In this document: positions 33,019 to 42,328 of the stretch, piece by piece
How the letters are laid out: each line of letters begins with the position of its first letter
How positions within the stretch are numbered: the stretch's first letter is position 1
Origin: G965220205 sp965220205
Lineage (GTDB): Bacteria > Chloroflexota > Dehalococcoidia > Lucifugimonadales > Australimonadaceae
Length of the DNA: 64,000 bases
Assembly: GCA_965220205.1 (NCBI GenBank)
Contig: OZ244812.1
Span: forward strand, 1,178,001 to 1,242,000
Reading direction: 5' to 3'
Position numbers and translations under genes: made by a program
Notes under the pieces: generated by a model
The model's database searches: none
What the model saw: only the letters and a program-made list of their open reading frames with translations
Told to the model about the DNA's origin: nothing

Positions 33019-35859
33019 CTAGGGTCGCCCGAGGCTGGCCGGCTCGACCCGCACGGCCACTGCGTTCAACCGGGGTATATGGTTCATCGGATCGGTGCGC
33101 TTGGACGCGTCGAGGCTCGCGGCGAGCTCGCCGAACAACGTCGTGAGCGACACCACGCCCGGGTGCGTCTCGGTCGAGATGCGCACGACGCCCTCGATCG
33201 TCCGTCCGTCGGCTGTCGACGCGACGGCGCTCTGCCCCTCACGGACGCCCAGTGCGTTCGCGTCGTCCGGGTGCAGGACGAGCTCTTCGCTCCGCTCGAT
33301 GCGGTTGCGGCCGCCCTCCGATACGACCCGCCCCGGACGCGCGGACTGCGCCAGCACCCGCCCGTGTGCGAGCTCCAACGGGAACCGCCCATCCTGGGAC
33401 CCGGGCCTCGACGACCACGCCAGCTCGCCGAGGCGCGCCTTGCCGTTCGGGAAGCCATTGGCGTACAGCGACGGCGAACCCGGCTCCGATGACGTCGCGC
33501 ACGGCCATTGGATGCCGTGCATCACCGAGTCCGAATACATGACCTGCGTCGGCTGAGGGTTGTCGTTGGACGGCTTCCGCGTACGGACCGCTTCTGCGCG
33601 CAGGCGCCGGTGCGTGATCCCCGCGTAGGCTGGCGCAGCCCGCCCGATCTCCGCGAAGACAACCTCCGGGAGCTCATGGGCGAACCCCGGGGCCCCTATC
33701 GCGACCGCGACCGCGCTCAGCGTCTGGAGGTCCGTCCTCGCTCCGGCCGAGTTGAGCACGGGACGCAACAGCTGCACCCGGCGCTCAACGTTGGTGTAGG
33801 TCCCAAGCTTCTCCGCCCACGTCGCCGCTGGGAATACCACGTCCGCGCGCTCGGCAAGAGGGGAGAGGAACGAATCGCTGACGACGAGAAACTCGAGCCG
33901 GTCCGCCGCGTCGCCCACCTCGCCGAACGTGCCGTCCTCGTAATGCGTGTGATCGCCGAGGATGACCATCGCCTTGACGCGTCCGTCGTTGACCGCGCCG
34001 AACATGCTCGCGTTGCCGGAGCCTGGCGCGTCCGGCACGGGCGCCTCCCATATCTCCTCGAGCCGTTGCCGCGCGTTCGCGTCCTGCACGAGAGCGTGAC
34101 CGGGCAGCGCACTGGGCCATACGCCCATGTCCCACGCTCCCTGAGCGTTCGCGCCCTGGTGCAGCGGCAGCACGCCTGCGTTCGGCTTGCCGATGTTGCC
34201 GGTGACCAACGCCAGATTCGCGATCGCGCGGGAGGCAGGCCGCCGCGTGCCGTGACGGGAGCTGTCGAGAGCGAACAGGATCGCCGCTGGCCCCCCCGTC
34301 GCGTACATGCGGGCCGCGCGCTCGATCTGCTCGTAGGGGACGCCCGTCTCAACCGTCACCACCGACGGCGCGAACGGCCTGAGCGATGCGGCCATCGCGT
34401 TCCAGTTCTCGCAGTGCTCGGCCACGAAGGCGGCGTCTGTCAGTCCCGCGTCGATCACCGCCTTCAGCAGAGCCCCGAGGACCACCGCGTCGGAGCCGGG
34501 ATAGGGACGGAGCCACAGGTTCGCATAGCGGGTCAGTTCGACCTCCCGGTGGTCGATCACGATCAGCTGCTGCGTGCCCTCGCGTACGGCTTGCTTTACG
34601 TACACGCCGATGACGTTCTGCTCCTCGGTCAGGTTCGCGTTGACGGCCACGACGACCGACGCCCGGCGCACGTCGTCCAGGCTCATCGTGCCGGCGAAGC
34701 ACCCCAGCACGTCTTGCAGTCCCTCGACGACGCCGGGGCGGTCGTTGGAAGCGACGTCGACGTTGTTCGAGCCCATCGCGGCCCTCGCGAACTTTTGGGC
34801 GACGTAGAGCTCTTCGTTGGTGTTGCGGGGCGACGCCATCAGCCCGAACGCCTCGCCCTTGTACGGGGCCAGCCCGTCCGCGGCGGCGCGGATGGCCTCC
34901 TCCCACGTCGCTTCGTGCAACGCTCCGTCGCGTCGCACGAGCGGCTGCCTGAGCCGGCGCTTGTCGTTCACATAGTCGTACCCGAACTTCCCCTTGAAGC
35001 AGGCGAGGCCGCGGTTCACCGGCGAGTTGAGCTCGGGCACCGCCCTAATGACCTTCTCCCACCGGTTGACCTCATAGGTCATCGTGCAGCCCACCGGACA
35101 CTCTCCGCAGACCGACTGCTCGATCCTGGCGGGGCGCTCCCACTTGTACTTCGTCTCGGTCAGCGCGCCGACCGGGCAGACGTCGATGCACGTGCCGCAG
35201 AACTCGCAGCCGGACTCGAGCAGCGACTCGCCCATGACCGTTCCCACTAGTACCTGCCCCGCCTTCTCCGTCACGGTCAGCGCGACATCGCCCCGCAGCT
35301 CGTCGCAGGCGCGCACGCACCGGGCGCACACGATGCACAGGTTGTAGTCGCGGTCGTAGAACGGGTCTTGCGTATCGACTTTCAGTTCGCGGTACTGGAA
35401 GTGCAACGGCGAGGCGAGCGCTCGTGTGTGGAACCGCGTCGTGTCCTTCAGCTCGCAGCGCTCGTTCTTCGGACAGGTGACGCAACGGTCCAGGACGTCC
35501 ACGTGCCGCAGGCAGATGTCCTGGGGCCCGCAGAGGTCGACCCGGTGGCAGGTCAGACAGCCGTGCGGATGCTCGGAGAGCAACAGGTCCAGCGTCGTGT
35601 CGCGGACCTCCGTCGCGGCCTGAGGCTTCGTGTTCACCGTCATGCCCTCGCGCACGGGCAACGTGCAGGACGCCGGAACGCCTCGCGCGCCCTCCACCTC
35701 GACGACGCACATCCGGCACGCGCCGTACGGCTTCATGCCCGGGTGGTAGCACAGGTACGGCACGTAGATGCCTGCCTCGTTCGCGGCCTCGATCACCATC
35801 TTGCCGGGGGAGGTCGTCACCTCCCGGCCGTCGATCGTGATGGTTATCTCATCGGGCAT
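33019..35859 (-). CDS. NuoG/FdhA-like iron-sulfur molybdopterin-fold subunit lacking the Cys/Sec ligand
   Basis: This is a 946-aa protein starting at ATG 35859 (PDEITITIDGREV). In order: a [2Fe-2S] ferredoxin domain (Cys37, 48, 51, 65), the His-Cys cluster (HGCLTCHRVDLC), CVTCPKNERC, two [4Fe-4S] motifs (CIVCARCVRAC and CEFCGTCIDVCPVG), and a MopB domain with CGECPVGC. Where formate dehydrogenases carry Sec or Cys (usually VCHGP), it reads SNDRPGVVEG, so formate oxidation is unlikely. A GANAQGAWDMG cofactor-binding stretch is kept. It is best viewed as the NuoG-like electron subunit of a soluble NADH-linked complex with the two genes upstream. Confidence 0.85.
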   Translation of the reverse strand: MPDEITITIDGREVTTSPGKMVIEAANEAGIYVPYLCYHPGMKPYGACRMCVVEVEGARGVPASCTLPVREGMTVNTKPQAATEVRDTTLDLLLSEHPHGCLTCHRVDLCGPQDICLRHVDVLDRCVTCPKNERCELKDTTRFHTRALASPLHFQYRELKVDTQDPFYDRDYNLCIVCARCVRACDELRGDVALTVTEKAGQVLVGTVMGESLLESGCEFCGTCIDVCPVGALTETKYKWERPARIEQSVCGECPVGCTMTYEVNRWEKVIRAVPELNSPVNRGLACFKGKFGYDYVNDKRRLRQPLVRRDGALHEATWEEAIRAAADGLAPYKGEAFGLMASPRNTNEELYVAQKFARAAMGSNNVDVASNDRPGVVEGLQDVLGCFAGTMSLDDVRRASVVVAVNANLTEEQNVIGVYVKQAVREGTQQLIVIDHREVELTRYANLWLRPYPGSDAVVLGALLKAVIDAGLTDAAFVAEHCENWNAMAASLRPFAPSVVTVETGVPYEQIERAARMYATGGPAAILFALDSSRHGTRRPASRAIANLALVTGNIGKPNAGVLPLHQGANAQGAWDMGVWPSALPGHALVQDANARQRLEEIWEAPVPDAPGSGNASMFGAVNDGRVKAMVILGDHTHYEDGTFGEVGDAADRLEFLVVSDSFLSPLAERADVVFPAATWAEKLGTYTNVERRVQLLRPVLNSAGARTDLQTLSAVAVAIGAPGFAHELPEVVFAEIGRAAPAYAGITHRRLRAEAVRTRKPSNDNPQPTQVMYSDSVMHGIQWPCATSSEPGSPSLYANGFPNGKARLGELAWSSRPGSQDGRFPLELAHGRVLAQSARPGRVVSEGGRNRIERSEELVLHPDDANALGVREGQSAVASTADGRTIEGVVRISTETHPGVVSLTTLFGELAASLDASKRTDPMNHIPRLNAVAVRVEPASLGRP

Positions 35860-35873
35860 ACGCTTCCATCCAA

Positions 35874-37670
35874 TCAGGGGGCGTTGCGCCCCGCATTGCC
35901 CGCGCCAGCCGGCGCGATATCGAAGACGAAGCTGCTCCTCACCTTGGCCGTCGGAGTCTCCCCGACGATCTGAGCTCCGCGCCGGGAGGCTCGAGGCCCG
36001 ACAAACGCACCGATGGGGATAGGGCCGTCGCCGGCCATCTGCGCTCGGAACTCGTCCTCGAAGAAGCGCATGGCCGAGGCTACCGGGTTGTACCCCAACT
36101 GTCCGTGGCCGCACAGCGACCCCGCCCGCATGTTGCTGCCAACCCGCTCCATCAGTTCGCCGTCCCCTTCGCGGGCGTCGCCGGCGCAGATGCGTTCGAG
36201 CACCTCCAAGAGGTGCGTCATTCCCAAACGGCACGGGAAGCACTTCCCGCAGGACTCCATCTGATCAAAGGCGACCAGCGTGCGGGTTAGGTCGACGACC
36301 GACCGCGTGTCGTTGCACACGATCAGGCCGCCCGAGCCGAACATTGCGCCGGCCTCGACCATGCCGTCGAAGTCGAGGACCATGTCGAACCGGTCGGCGG
36401 GCAGCACGCCGCCGAGAGGCCCGCCCGTCTGGAGAAACTTGATCGGCCGACCTTGCGGGTCTCCGCCGCCCAGGTTGTTGATGATCTCCCCGATCGTCAG
36501 GCCGAACGGCACTTCGACGAGGCCCGAGTAGGTGATGTCGCCCGACAGGCAGGCAATCGCCGTGCCGGGGCTCTTCTCGGTCCCGATGCTCGTGAACCAC
36601 TCCGCGCCGCGACGGACGATCTCGGGGGCATAGCTCAGCGTCTTGATGTTGTTGATGTTGCTCGGGCGACCCCACACGCCATAAGCCGCGGGAAACGGCG
36701 GCCGGAAGCGGGGCATCGACCGCTTGCCTTCGACCGCCTCCATCAAGGCGGTCTCCTCGCCTGCCACGTACGATTCCCCAACCAGCGACACGTCCATCTC
36801 GAACGCGAAGTCCGTTCCGAGCACCCGCTGGCCGAGGATTCCCGCATCGTAGCAGGCGCGGATGGCCGCCCGGGTGCGCTCAATGGGCGCGTCGTGGCCG
36901 TGGCGGATGAATACGATGCCGTTGGAAGCGCCCGCCGCGTAGCCCGCGATCAGGCAACCCTCAATCAGCGTGAATGGGTCCGACTCCAAGATGGTCTTGT
37001 CGTTGAAGGCGCCCGGGTCGCCCTCCTCGCAGTTGCAAAGGATGTACTTGATAGGCGACGGATTTCCCGACAGGAACCCCCACTTGGTCCCCGTGGGGAA
37101 CGCAGCCCCTCCCCTTCCGCGGAGCCCTGAGTCCTTGACCAGTTGCACGACCTCTTCCGGCGCCATCGTCGAGACGGCCCGGTCGAGACCCTCGAACCCG
37201 CCGCGGGCGACGTACTGGTACAGCTCGCACGGGTCGATCTCGCCCGCGTTGCGGAGGGCGATGCGCTGCTGGAGCCGCATCATGGGCAGCTGCTCACGCC
37301 GGGGCAAGCGCGGCACGTCCGTGTCCACGGACGCGAGCGCCAAGTGCATCACGGGCTCGCCGCCCTTCACGTGTTCCTCGACGATACGACGCAGGCTCTC
37401 GGCCCCCACCTTGCCGTAGACGACCCGGGGGCCATCCGGCACGTAGACGTCCACCAGCGGCTCCGCGTAGCACAACCCCGTGCTCCCGACTTCGGAGACC
37501 GTCGCTTGCACGCCGGACCAGGCGAGCTCGGCGCGCAACGCCGCCAGCGTTTCGCCCGCGCCCGCGGCCATGCCCAGCAGCCCGGTGCTCACACGGATCC
37601 AGGGCCGCGAATGCAGCTCGGCCCACCGCTCGTCCGCAAGCCGCCGGAGACGCTGGAAGGACTCAGTCAT
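35874..37670 (-). CDS. NuoF-like NADH/FMN subunit
   Basis: This is a 598-aa protein. Residues about 1-120 form a thioredoxin-like ferredoxin domain whose motif reads GSTGLCYAEPLV; the first of the usual cluster Cys is replaced by Ser, so that cluster is probably absent. The main part is NuoF: GRGGAAFPTGTKW for NADH, CNCEEGDPGAFND and VAGEETALMEAVEG for FMN, and ESCGKCFPCRLGM for the [4Fe-4S] cluster. The start overlaps the NuoE-like stop by 8 bases. Without membrane subunits nearby, a soluble HoxEF/NfnB-like or bifurcating complex is likelier than respiratory complex I. Confidence 0.9.
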   Translation of the reverse strand: MTESFQRLRRLADERWAELHSRPWIRVSTGLLGMAAGAGETLAALRAELAWSGVQATVSEVGSTGLCYAEPLVDVYVPDGPRVVYGKVGAESLRRIVEEHVKGGEPVMHLALASVDTDVPRLPRREQLPMMRLQQRIALRNAGEIDPCELYQYVARGGFEGLDRAVSTMAPEEVVQLVKDSGLRGRGGAAFPTGTKWGFLSGNPSPIKYILCNCEEGDPGAFNDKTILESDPFTLIEGCLIAGYAAGASNGIVFIRHGHDAPIERTRAAIRACYDAGILGQRVLGTDFAFEMDVSLVGESYVAGEETALMEAVEGKRSMPRFRPPFPAAYGVWGRPSNINNIKTLSYAPEIVRRGAEWFTSIGTEKSPGTAIACLSGDITYSGLVEVPFGLTIGEIINNLGGGDPQGRPIKFLQTGGPLGGVLPADRFDMVLDFDGMVEAGAMFGSGGLIVCNDTRSVVDLTRTLVAFDQMESCGKCFPCRLGMTHLLEVLERICAGDAREGDGELMERVGSNMRAGSLCGHGQLGYNPVASAMRFFEDEFRAQMAGDGPIPIGAFVGPRASRRGAQIVGETPTAKVRSSFVFDIAPAGAGNAGRNAP

Positions 37671-38229
37671 AGGCCGTGCCCCAGCCCTTGTCGGGGTCGC
37701 CGCTAGCGGTCGGCGTCCGCTGCTCCTGCTCGTCCGCTGTCTGGATCATCTCGACTCGGCGGAGCGCCGTGTAGAGCGTGAGCCGGCCCGCCAGCTCGTG
37801 GTCAAAGCTCATCGCCGGGGCGTGTGGGCAGACCCCCAAACACGTGTTGAGCTTGAGCGTGATTGCGCCGTCCTCCGTATCGCCCTCGTTCTCGAGGCCG
37901 AGCCGCGCCAGCAGCTCATGGAGAATCGGCTGCGCGCCCAGCAGGTGACACGTCGGGCCCCAGCACAGCTCGATCGTGTGCCGCGCAGGCTCAGTGAAGC
38001 GGAAGTTGGGGTAGAACGAAGCGACGCCCCACACCTCGTTGATGCTCGCGACGGTCCGTTCGGCGACCTCCTCGATGGCCTCGATAGGGAGATAGCCCAG
38101 CGCGTCCTGCGCCGCCAACAGGGACGAGAGCACTGTCGCCGTACGGCCCGGCTGGTTCGCGATGGCCTCGCGGGCGCGCTCCCGCAGCGCGCGGCCCGAG
38201 TCCAATGCGTCCGTGGGTGGCGACGACAC
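37663..38229 (-). CDS. NuoE-like [2Fe-2S] subunit
   Basis: This is a 188-aa thioredoxin-fold subunit starting at GTG 38229 behind AGGAGG. Its [2Fe-2S] ligands are in ELCWGPTCHLLGA and LNTCLGVCPHAP, the standard C-x4-C and C-x3-C pattern. YLPIEAIEEVAE and GVASFYPNFRF are family hallmarks. It lies 8 bases after serA and overlaps the NuoF-like gene. The frame continues upstream into serA, but the Shine-Dalgarno marks the GTG. Confidence 0.9.
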   Translation of the reverse strand: MSSPPTDALDSGRALRERAREAIANQPGRTATVLSSLLAAQDALGYLPIEAIEEVAERTVASINEVWGVASFYPNFRFTEPARHTIELCWGPTCHLLGAQPILHELLARLGLENEGDTEDGAITLKLNTCLGVCPHAPAMSFDHELAGRLTLYTALRRVEMIQTADEQEQRTPTASGDPDKGWGTAYD

Positions 38230-38237
38230 CGCCCCTC

Positions 38238-39851
38238 CTACGTTTCCTGTAGCGGCGGCTGGGCCGTTTCCTGCGTCACGAGCTTGGTGCTCGTCATGCC
38301 GGGGATGGCGCGAAGGTCGGCGAGCATCGCGTCGCTCAGCGCATCGTCGAAGCCCACGACCATTGTGGCGTTGCCGCGCGGCGAGTCCCGGCCGACCTCC
38401 ATGAAGCTGATGTTCGCGTCGTGCGCGCCCGCGATCGTCCCCACCTTCCCAATCATGCCGGGTTGGTCGACCTGCGACGTGAACAGCATGTACGGAGCAT
38501 TCGGCTCCATGTCCAAGTAGAAGTCGTTCAGACGCAGCAGATGCACGCGCCCGTTCACCGACGTGCCGCCGAGGTACCACCTGCCCATCGCCGTCCGCAC
38601 CTCGACCCCGACGAAGTTGGTGTACGTCTCGGACCCTTCTCGATCAATCTCATGCACGATGTTGATGCCGCGCTGACGGGCCAGCGATTGCGCGTTCACC
38701 AGGTTGACACGAATGTCTGTCTTGTCCGCGAGCGCGCCCGCCACCGCGGCGGCGGCGAGGACCGACGTGTCGTGATTGGCGAGCTCGCCGCCCACCCGTA
38801 CGGTGATCGAGTCGAGCTGCCCCTCCCCGAGCTGGATGGCGATTCGCCCCATGGTGGTGGCGACGGGTATGTACGGCGCCAGCGCCTTCCGCACCTCCGC
38901 TGGGAGGAAGGGCATGTTGATGGTGTAGGGCGCGGCGCCGCCCGAGAGGACCGCGAGCACCTGATCGACCACTTCGAGTGCGACCTCGACCTGAGCCTCC
39001 TCGGTCGAGGCGCCGAGGTGCGGCGTCATGATGAGGCCCGGGTTCCGGAGCAACGCGATATCCTTGGGCGGCTCGGAGGTGAAGACGTCCAGCGCGGCGC
39101 CGGCGACCTTCCCGCTCGTCAGCGCCTCATCGAGCAGCTCCTCGTCCACGAGTCCGCCGCGCGCCGCGTTCACGATGCGCACGCCCGGCTTCAGTTTGGC
39201 GAACTCGGCCGCCCCGATCAGGCTCTTCGTGTCGGCGGTGAGCGGCGTGTGAATGCTGATGTAGTCCGACTCAGCCAGCAGACGGTCGAACTCCACGGCC
39301 TCCACGCCCAGATTGCGCGCGTGCTCGGCGGCCATGTAGGGGTCGCAGGCGACGACCGTCATCTCGAACGACTTGGCGCGGCGCGCCACCTCCGAACCCA
39401 CCTTGCCCAGACCGACGATTCCCAGTGTCTTGCCCCTGAGCTGCACCCCGATGAACGCTCCCCGCGACCACGCCCCGCTGCGCATGGAGGCGTCGGCCTG
39501 CGGTATGTTCCGCGACAACGCCAGCATGAGCGCGAACGCATGCTCGGCAGCGGCGATGGTGTTCCCCGTGGGCGCGTTCACGACAGCAACGCCGTGCTCC
39601 GTGGCGGCGTCGATATCGATGTTGTCGACGCCCACCCCTGCCCGGCCTACCGTCTGCAGGCGCGGCGCCGCAGCGATCACATCCGCCGTTACTTTCGTCT
39701 CGCTGCGGACGATCAGCGCGTCGTAGCCGCCGATAACGGACCGCAGCTCGTTGGGCTGCATCCCCGTCTTGACGTCGACCTCATGCCCGGCCGCGGCAAG
39801 CCGCTGGACCCCTGCGTCGTCGATCGGGTCCGCTACCAGTACGCGGGCCAC
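38238..39851 (-). CDS. serA: D-3-phosphoglycerate dehydrogenase
   Basis: This is a 537-aa long-form PHGDH, the first step of serine synthesis. The Rossmann motif is GIVGLGKVGSEVARRA, followed by the catalytic region NAARGGLVDEE and the His-containing MTPHLGASTEE. After the catalytic core come the allosteric substrate-binding domain and a C-terminal ACT domain (MLFTSQVDQPGMIGKVG), which normally senses serine. It starts 3 bases after the aminotransferase stop; the pair forms a serine/glycine block. Confidence 0.96.
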   Translation of the reverse strand: MARVLVADPIDDAGVQRLAAAGHEVDVKTGMQPNELRSVIGGYDALIVRSETKVTADVIAAAPRLQTVGRAGVGVDNIDIDAATEHGVAVVNAPTGNTIAAAEHAFALMLALSRNIPQADASMRSGAWSRGAFIGVQLRGKTLGIVGLGKVGSEVARRAKSFEMTVVACDPYMAAEHARNLGVEAVEFDRLLAESDYISIHTPLTADTKSLIGAAEFAKLKPGVRIVNAARGGLVDEELLDEALTSGKVAGAALDVFTSEPPKDIALLRNPGLIMTPHLGASTEEAQVEVALEVVDQVLAVLSGGAAPYTINMPFLPAEVRKALAPYIPVATTMGRIAIQLGEGQLDSITVRVGGELANHDTSVLAAAAVAGALADKTDIRVNLVNAQSLARQRGINIVHEIDREGSETYTNFVGVEVRTAMGRWYLGGTSVNGRVHLLRLNDFYLDMEPNAPYMLFTSQVDQPGMIGKVGTIAGAHDANISFMEVGRDSPRGNATMVVGFDDALSDAMLADLRAIPGMTSTKLVTQETAQPPLQET

Positions 39852-39854
39852 CGC

Positions 39855-40964
39855 TCAGCTCGCCTTGGCGGGAGTGTAGCCGAGCTTGGGCAGGGCCTCC
39901 CGCAGTGCGCTGAAGACATCGTCGATGTCCTCGGTCGACACATAGCCCATGTGTCCGATGCGGAATACGCGGCCCGCCAGGAGCCCGCGCCCCTCGGCGG
40001 CGATGATGTCGTAATCGTCCCGCAACATCGTGAGGAGGGCCTCGTCCGTGATGCCCTCGGGCACGAACGCCGCAGTCACCGTGTTGGAGGCGTGGCGCTC
40101 GTCCTTCGCGACGAGGTCGAGGCCCATGTCCACGAGGCCCTGCCGCGTGTAGCGCGCGATGTCGCGGTGGAAATCGTAGACCGCCTCCATGTCGCCGTGC
40201 GCCAGCATCTTCTCCACCGCGCAGTCCAGCCCGTAGATGAGCGAAACGGCAGGGGTCCATGGCGTTTGGCCGAGCTTCAGCGACTTCTCGGCTTCCATCA
40301 GGTTGAAGTAGAAGCTGGGCATCGTCGACTTCTCAGCCGCCTTCCACGCTCGCGGGCTGACGCTGATCATCGCCAGACCGGGCGGGCACATCCAGCCCTT
40401 CTGCGAGCCGGCCACGACCATGTCAAGGTCCCACTCGTCCACGGGGAGCCGGATGGACCCCAGCGACGAGATAGCGTCCACCAATATGAGCTTGTCGAAC
40501 TCGCCCTTCACGATGCCGGCGATCGTCTCGAGGTCGTTGGTGATGCCCGTAGAGGTCTCGTTGTGGGTGACCAGCACCGCCGTGATCGACGGGTCGGCCT
40601 CGAGCGCTTGGCGGATGGCCTGCGGGTCTGCGACCTCTCCGTCCGGAAACTTCAGCTGCTCGACGTTTGCGCCGTACGCGGATGCGATCTTCGAGAAACG
40701 GTCGCCGAAGTTGCCGACCGTCACCGCGAGCACGCGCTCGCCGGGCGAGAGGGTGTTGGTGACGGCAGCCTCCATCGCGCCGGTGCCGGACGAGGTGAGC
40801 ACATAGAGGTCGTTCTTGGTCTCGAAGGCGCGCTGGAGGTTGGCGGTAAGCCGCTGCATGATGCCAGCGAATTCGACGCCGCGGTGGTCGATCATCTGCT
40901 TCGACATCGCCTGGAAGATGTCGTCGGGAACGGGCGTCGGACCGGGCAAGCGCAGGTTCGCCAT
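39855..40964 (-). CDS. Class-V aminotransferase (phosphoserine/serine-glyoxylate type)
   Basis: This is a 369-aa PLP enzyme of the alanine-glyoxylate or serine-glyoxylate fold. LPGPTPVPDDI at the start, SSGTGAMEAA for PLP phosphate, and the Schiff-base Lys in GSQKGWMCPPG are visible. Adjacency to serA suggests it acts as the phosphoserine transaminase, a role filled by this fold in several bacteria and archaea. Serine-glyoxylate transamination is the alternative. A CAGGAG site precedes ATG 40964, and a strong promoter lies upstream. Confidence 0.9.
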   Translation of the reverse strand: MANLRLPGPTPVPDDIFQAMSKQMIDHRGVEFAGIMQRLTANLQRAFETKNDLYVLTSSGTGAMEAAVTNTLSPGERVLAVTVGNFGDRFSKIASAYGANVEQLKFPDGEVADPQAIRQALEADPSITAVLVTHNETSTGITNDLETIAGIVKGEFDKLILVDAISSLGSIRLPVDEWDLDMVVAGSQKGWMCPPGLAMISVSPRAWKAAEKSTMPSFYFNLMEAEKSLKLGQTPWTPAVSLIYGLDCAVEKMLAHGDMEAVYDFHRDIARYTRQGLVDMGLDLVAKDERHASNTVTAAFVPEGITDEALLTMLRDDYDIIAAEGRGLLAGRVFRIGHMGYVSTEDIDDVFSALREALPKLGYTPAKAS

Positions 40965-40988
40965 CGGGTTCTCCTGGGTGAAAAGAGC

Positions 40989-41007
40989 GTGACCGGCGTC
41001 CGGTCAC
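40989..41007 (-). promoter_or_regulatory. Perfect inverted repeat at the start of the serA-operon transcript
   Basis: GTGACCGG and CCGGTCAC form an 8-bp perfect inverted repeat with a 3-base centre. It begins about 10 bases after the -10 element, so it covers the predicted transcription start and first bases of the leader. An operator or a 5'-end mRNA hairpin are both possible. Confidence 0.5.
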
Positions 41008-41016
41008 GGCGATGCG

Positions 41017-41046
41017 ATTATACGTGGGGACGCGGCGAGTGTTCAA
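41017..41046 (-). promoter_or_regulatory. Strong promoter for the aminotransferase-serA-NuoEFG-like operon
   Basis: TTGAAC (41041-41046), an 18-base spacer, and a perfect TATAAT (41017-41022) on the minus strand. It is one of the best sigma-70-type promoters in the window. The remaining gap to trpS (to 41220) presumably holds the trpS promoter, but I see no clear match. Confidence 0.75.
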
Positions 41047-41220
41047 CCGCATGTGCGCAGATTCACAAAGCCTGAGCGCCATTTTCCTGTCGGCCCAGTG
41101 TCCCCCTGCCCCTGACCATCGCCTCATTGCTTGCCCCGGTTCACACACGTTCCCATCTCCGCCCGCCGGACGGTAGACTAGTAGCCCGTCTCTATACGTG
41201 AACGCGCGCGAGGTCCCCTC

Positions 41221-42216
41221 ATGGCTGAAGGCCGCATCTTCTCCGGCATGCGCCCAACCGGGCGCCTCCATCTCGGCAATTACTTCGGCGCGCTCGCCAA
41301 CTGGGTCAAGCTCCAGGACGACTACCCCGGCATCTACTCCGTGGTCGACGTCCACGCGCTCACGACCCTCTCCGGTCGCGACGCCGTCGCCACTATCAAA
41401 CCCGACACGCACGAGATGGTGCTGGACTGGCTCGCGGCCGGGCTCGACCCTCAGCGCAACATCTTGTTCGTGCAGTCGCAGGTCCGCGAGGTGCTGACGC
41501 TCCACGCCCTCCTCTCCATGAGTACGCCGCTCGGCTGGCTGCTGCGTGTGCCGACGTTCAAGGAGCGCGTGCGCCAGATGGGGGAGGACGAGGAGAACGT
41601 GCCCTACGGCCTCGTCGGCTACCCGGTGCTGCAGGCGGCGGACGTAATCCTATACAAGGCGGTAGGCGTGCCCGTGGGGGCTGACCAGGTCTCCCACATC
41701 GAGTTGATGCGCGAGATTGCCCGCCGCTTCAACCGCCTCTACGGCGACACATTCCCCGAACCTCAGGTGCTGCTCACCGAGACCCCGCTCATCGTCGGCA
41801 CGGACGGGTCCGCCAAGATGAGCAAGAGCCTCGACAATCACATCGAACTCGCCGCGACCGAGGAGGAGACGCAACAGAAGGTGCGGTCCATGGTGACCGA
41901 CCCACAGCGTCAGCGTCGGACGGACCCGGGCCGTCCCGAGGTGTGCAACGTCTACGCGCTGCACAAGAGCTTCAATCCCGGCCAGCTCGAACTCGTGTAC
42001 CGGCAGTGCACGAACGCCGAGATCGGTTGCGTCGAAGACAAGCAGACCCTCGCCGACGGCATCAACCACTACTTCGCCGAATTCCGCGAGCGCCGGAGAG
42101 AGCTCGCGGAACGGCCATCGACCGTCAGTGAGGTTCTGGCCGACGGCGCCGAGCGCGCTCGCGTCATCGCACGTGCCACCATCGACGAGGTCTACGAGCG
42201 CATGGGCCTCGCGTAG
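41221..42216 (+). CDS. trpS: Tryptophanyl-tRNA synthetase
   Basis: This is a 331-aa class I synthetase that charges tRNA-Trp. The HIGH-type motif appears as TGRLHLGNYFG and the KMSKS loop is exact (AKMSKS). YPVLQAADVILYKA and PVGADQVSHIE are family signatures. It is of normal length, with ATG 41221 preceded by GCGAGG. It is divergent from the serA operon. Confidence 0.97.
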   Translation: MAEGRIFSGMRPTGRLHLGNYFGALANWVKLQDDYPGIYSVVDVHALTTLSGRDAVATIKPDTHEMVLDWLAAGLDPQRNILFVQSQVREVLTLHALLSMSTPLGWLLRVPTFKERVRQMGEDEENVPYGLVGYPVLQAADVILYKAVGVPVGADQVSHIELMREIARRFNRLYGDTFPEPQVLLTETPLIVGTDGSAKMSKSLDNHIELAATEEETQQKVRSMVTDPQRQRRTDPGRPEVCNVYALHKSFNPGQLELVYRQCTNAEIGCVEDKQTLADGINHYFAEFRERRRELAERPSTVSEVLADGAERARVIARATIDEVYERMGLA

Positions 42217-42328
42217 GGCGCCTCTCTGCCCCGAGTCGCGCCGACCCCAGCAAAGGTCACTTCGTGCGCCGCCCCGGCTCACAGAGCGAGGGAACAACCC
42301 AGCAGCCATAGCACCCAGGCCGGCGCCG

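Noticed and set aside
34700..34760. Formate dehydrogenase with selenocysteine in the large subunit
   Set aside because: There is no TGA and no Cys at the ligand position; the sequence reads SNDRPG there.
33019..36243. Upstream extension of the NuoG-like frame to 36243
   Set aside because: The extra 128 codons overlap the NuoF-like gene and do not look conserved; the ferredoxin domain begins at ATG 35859.
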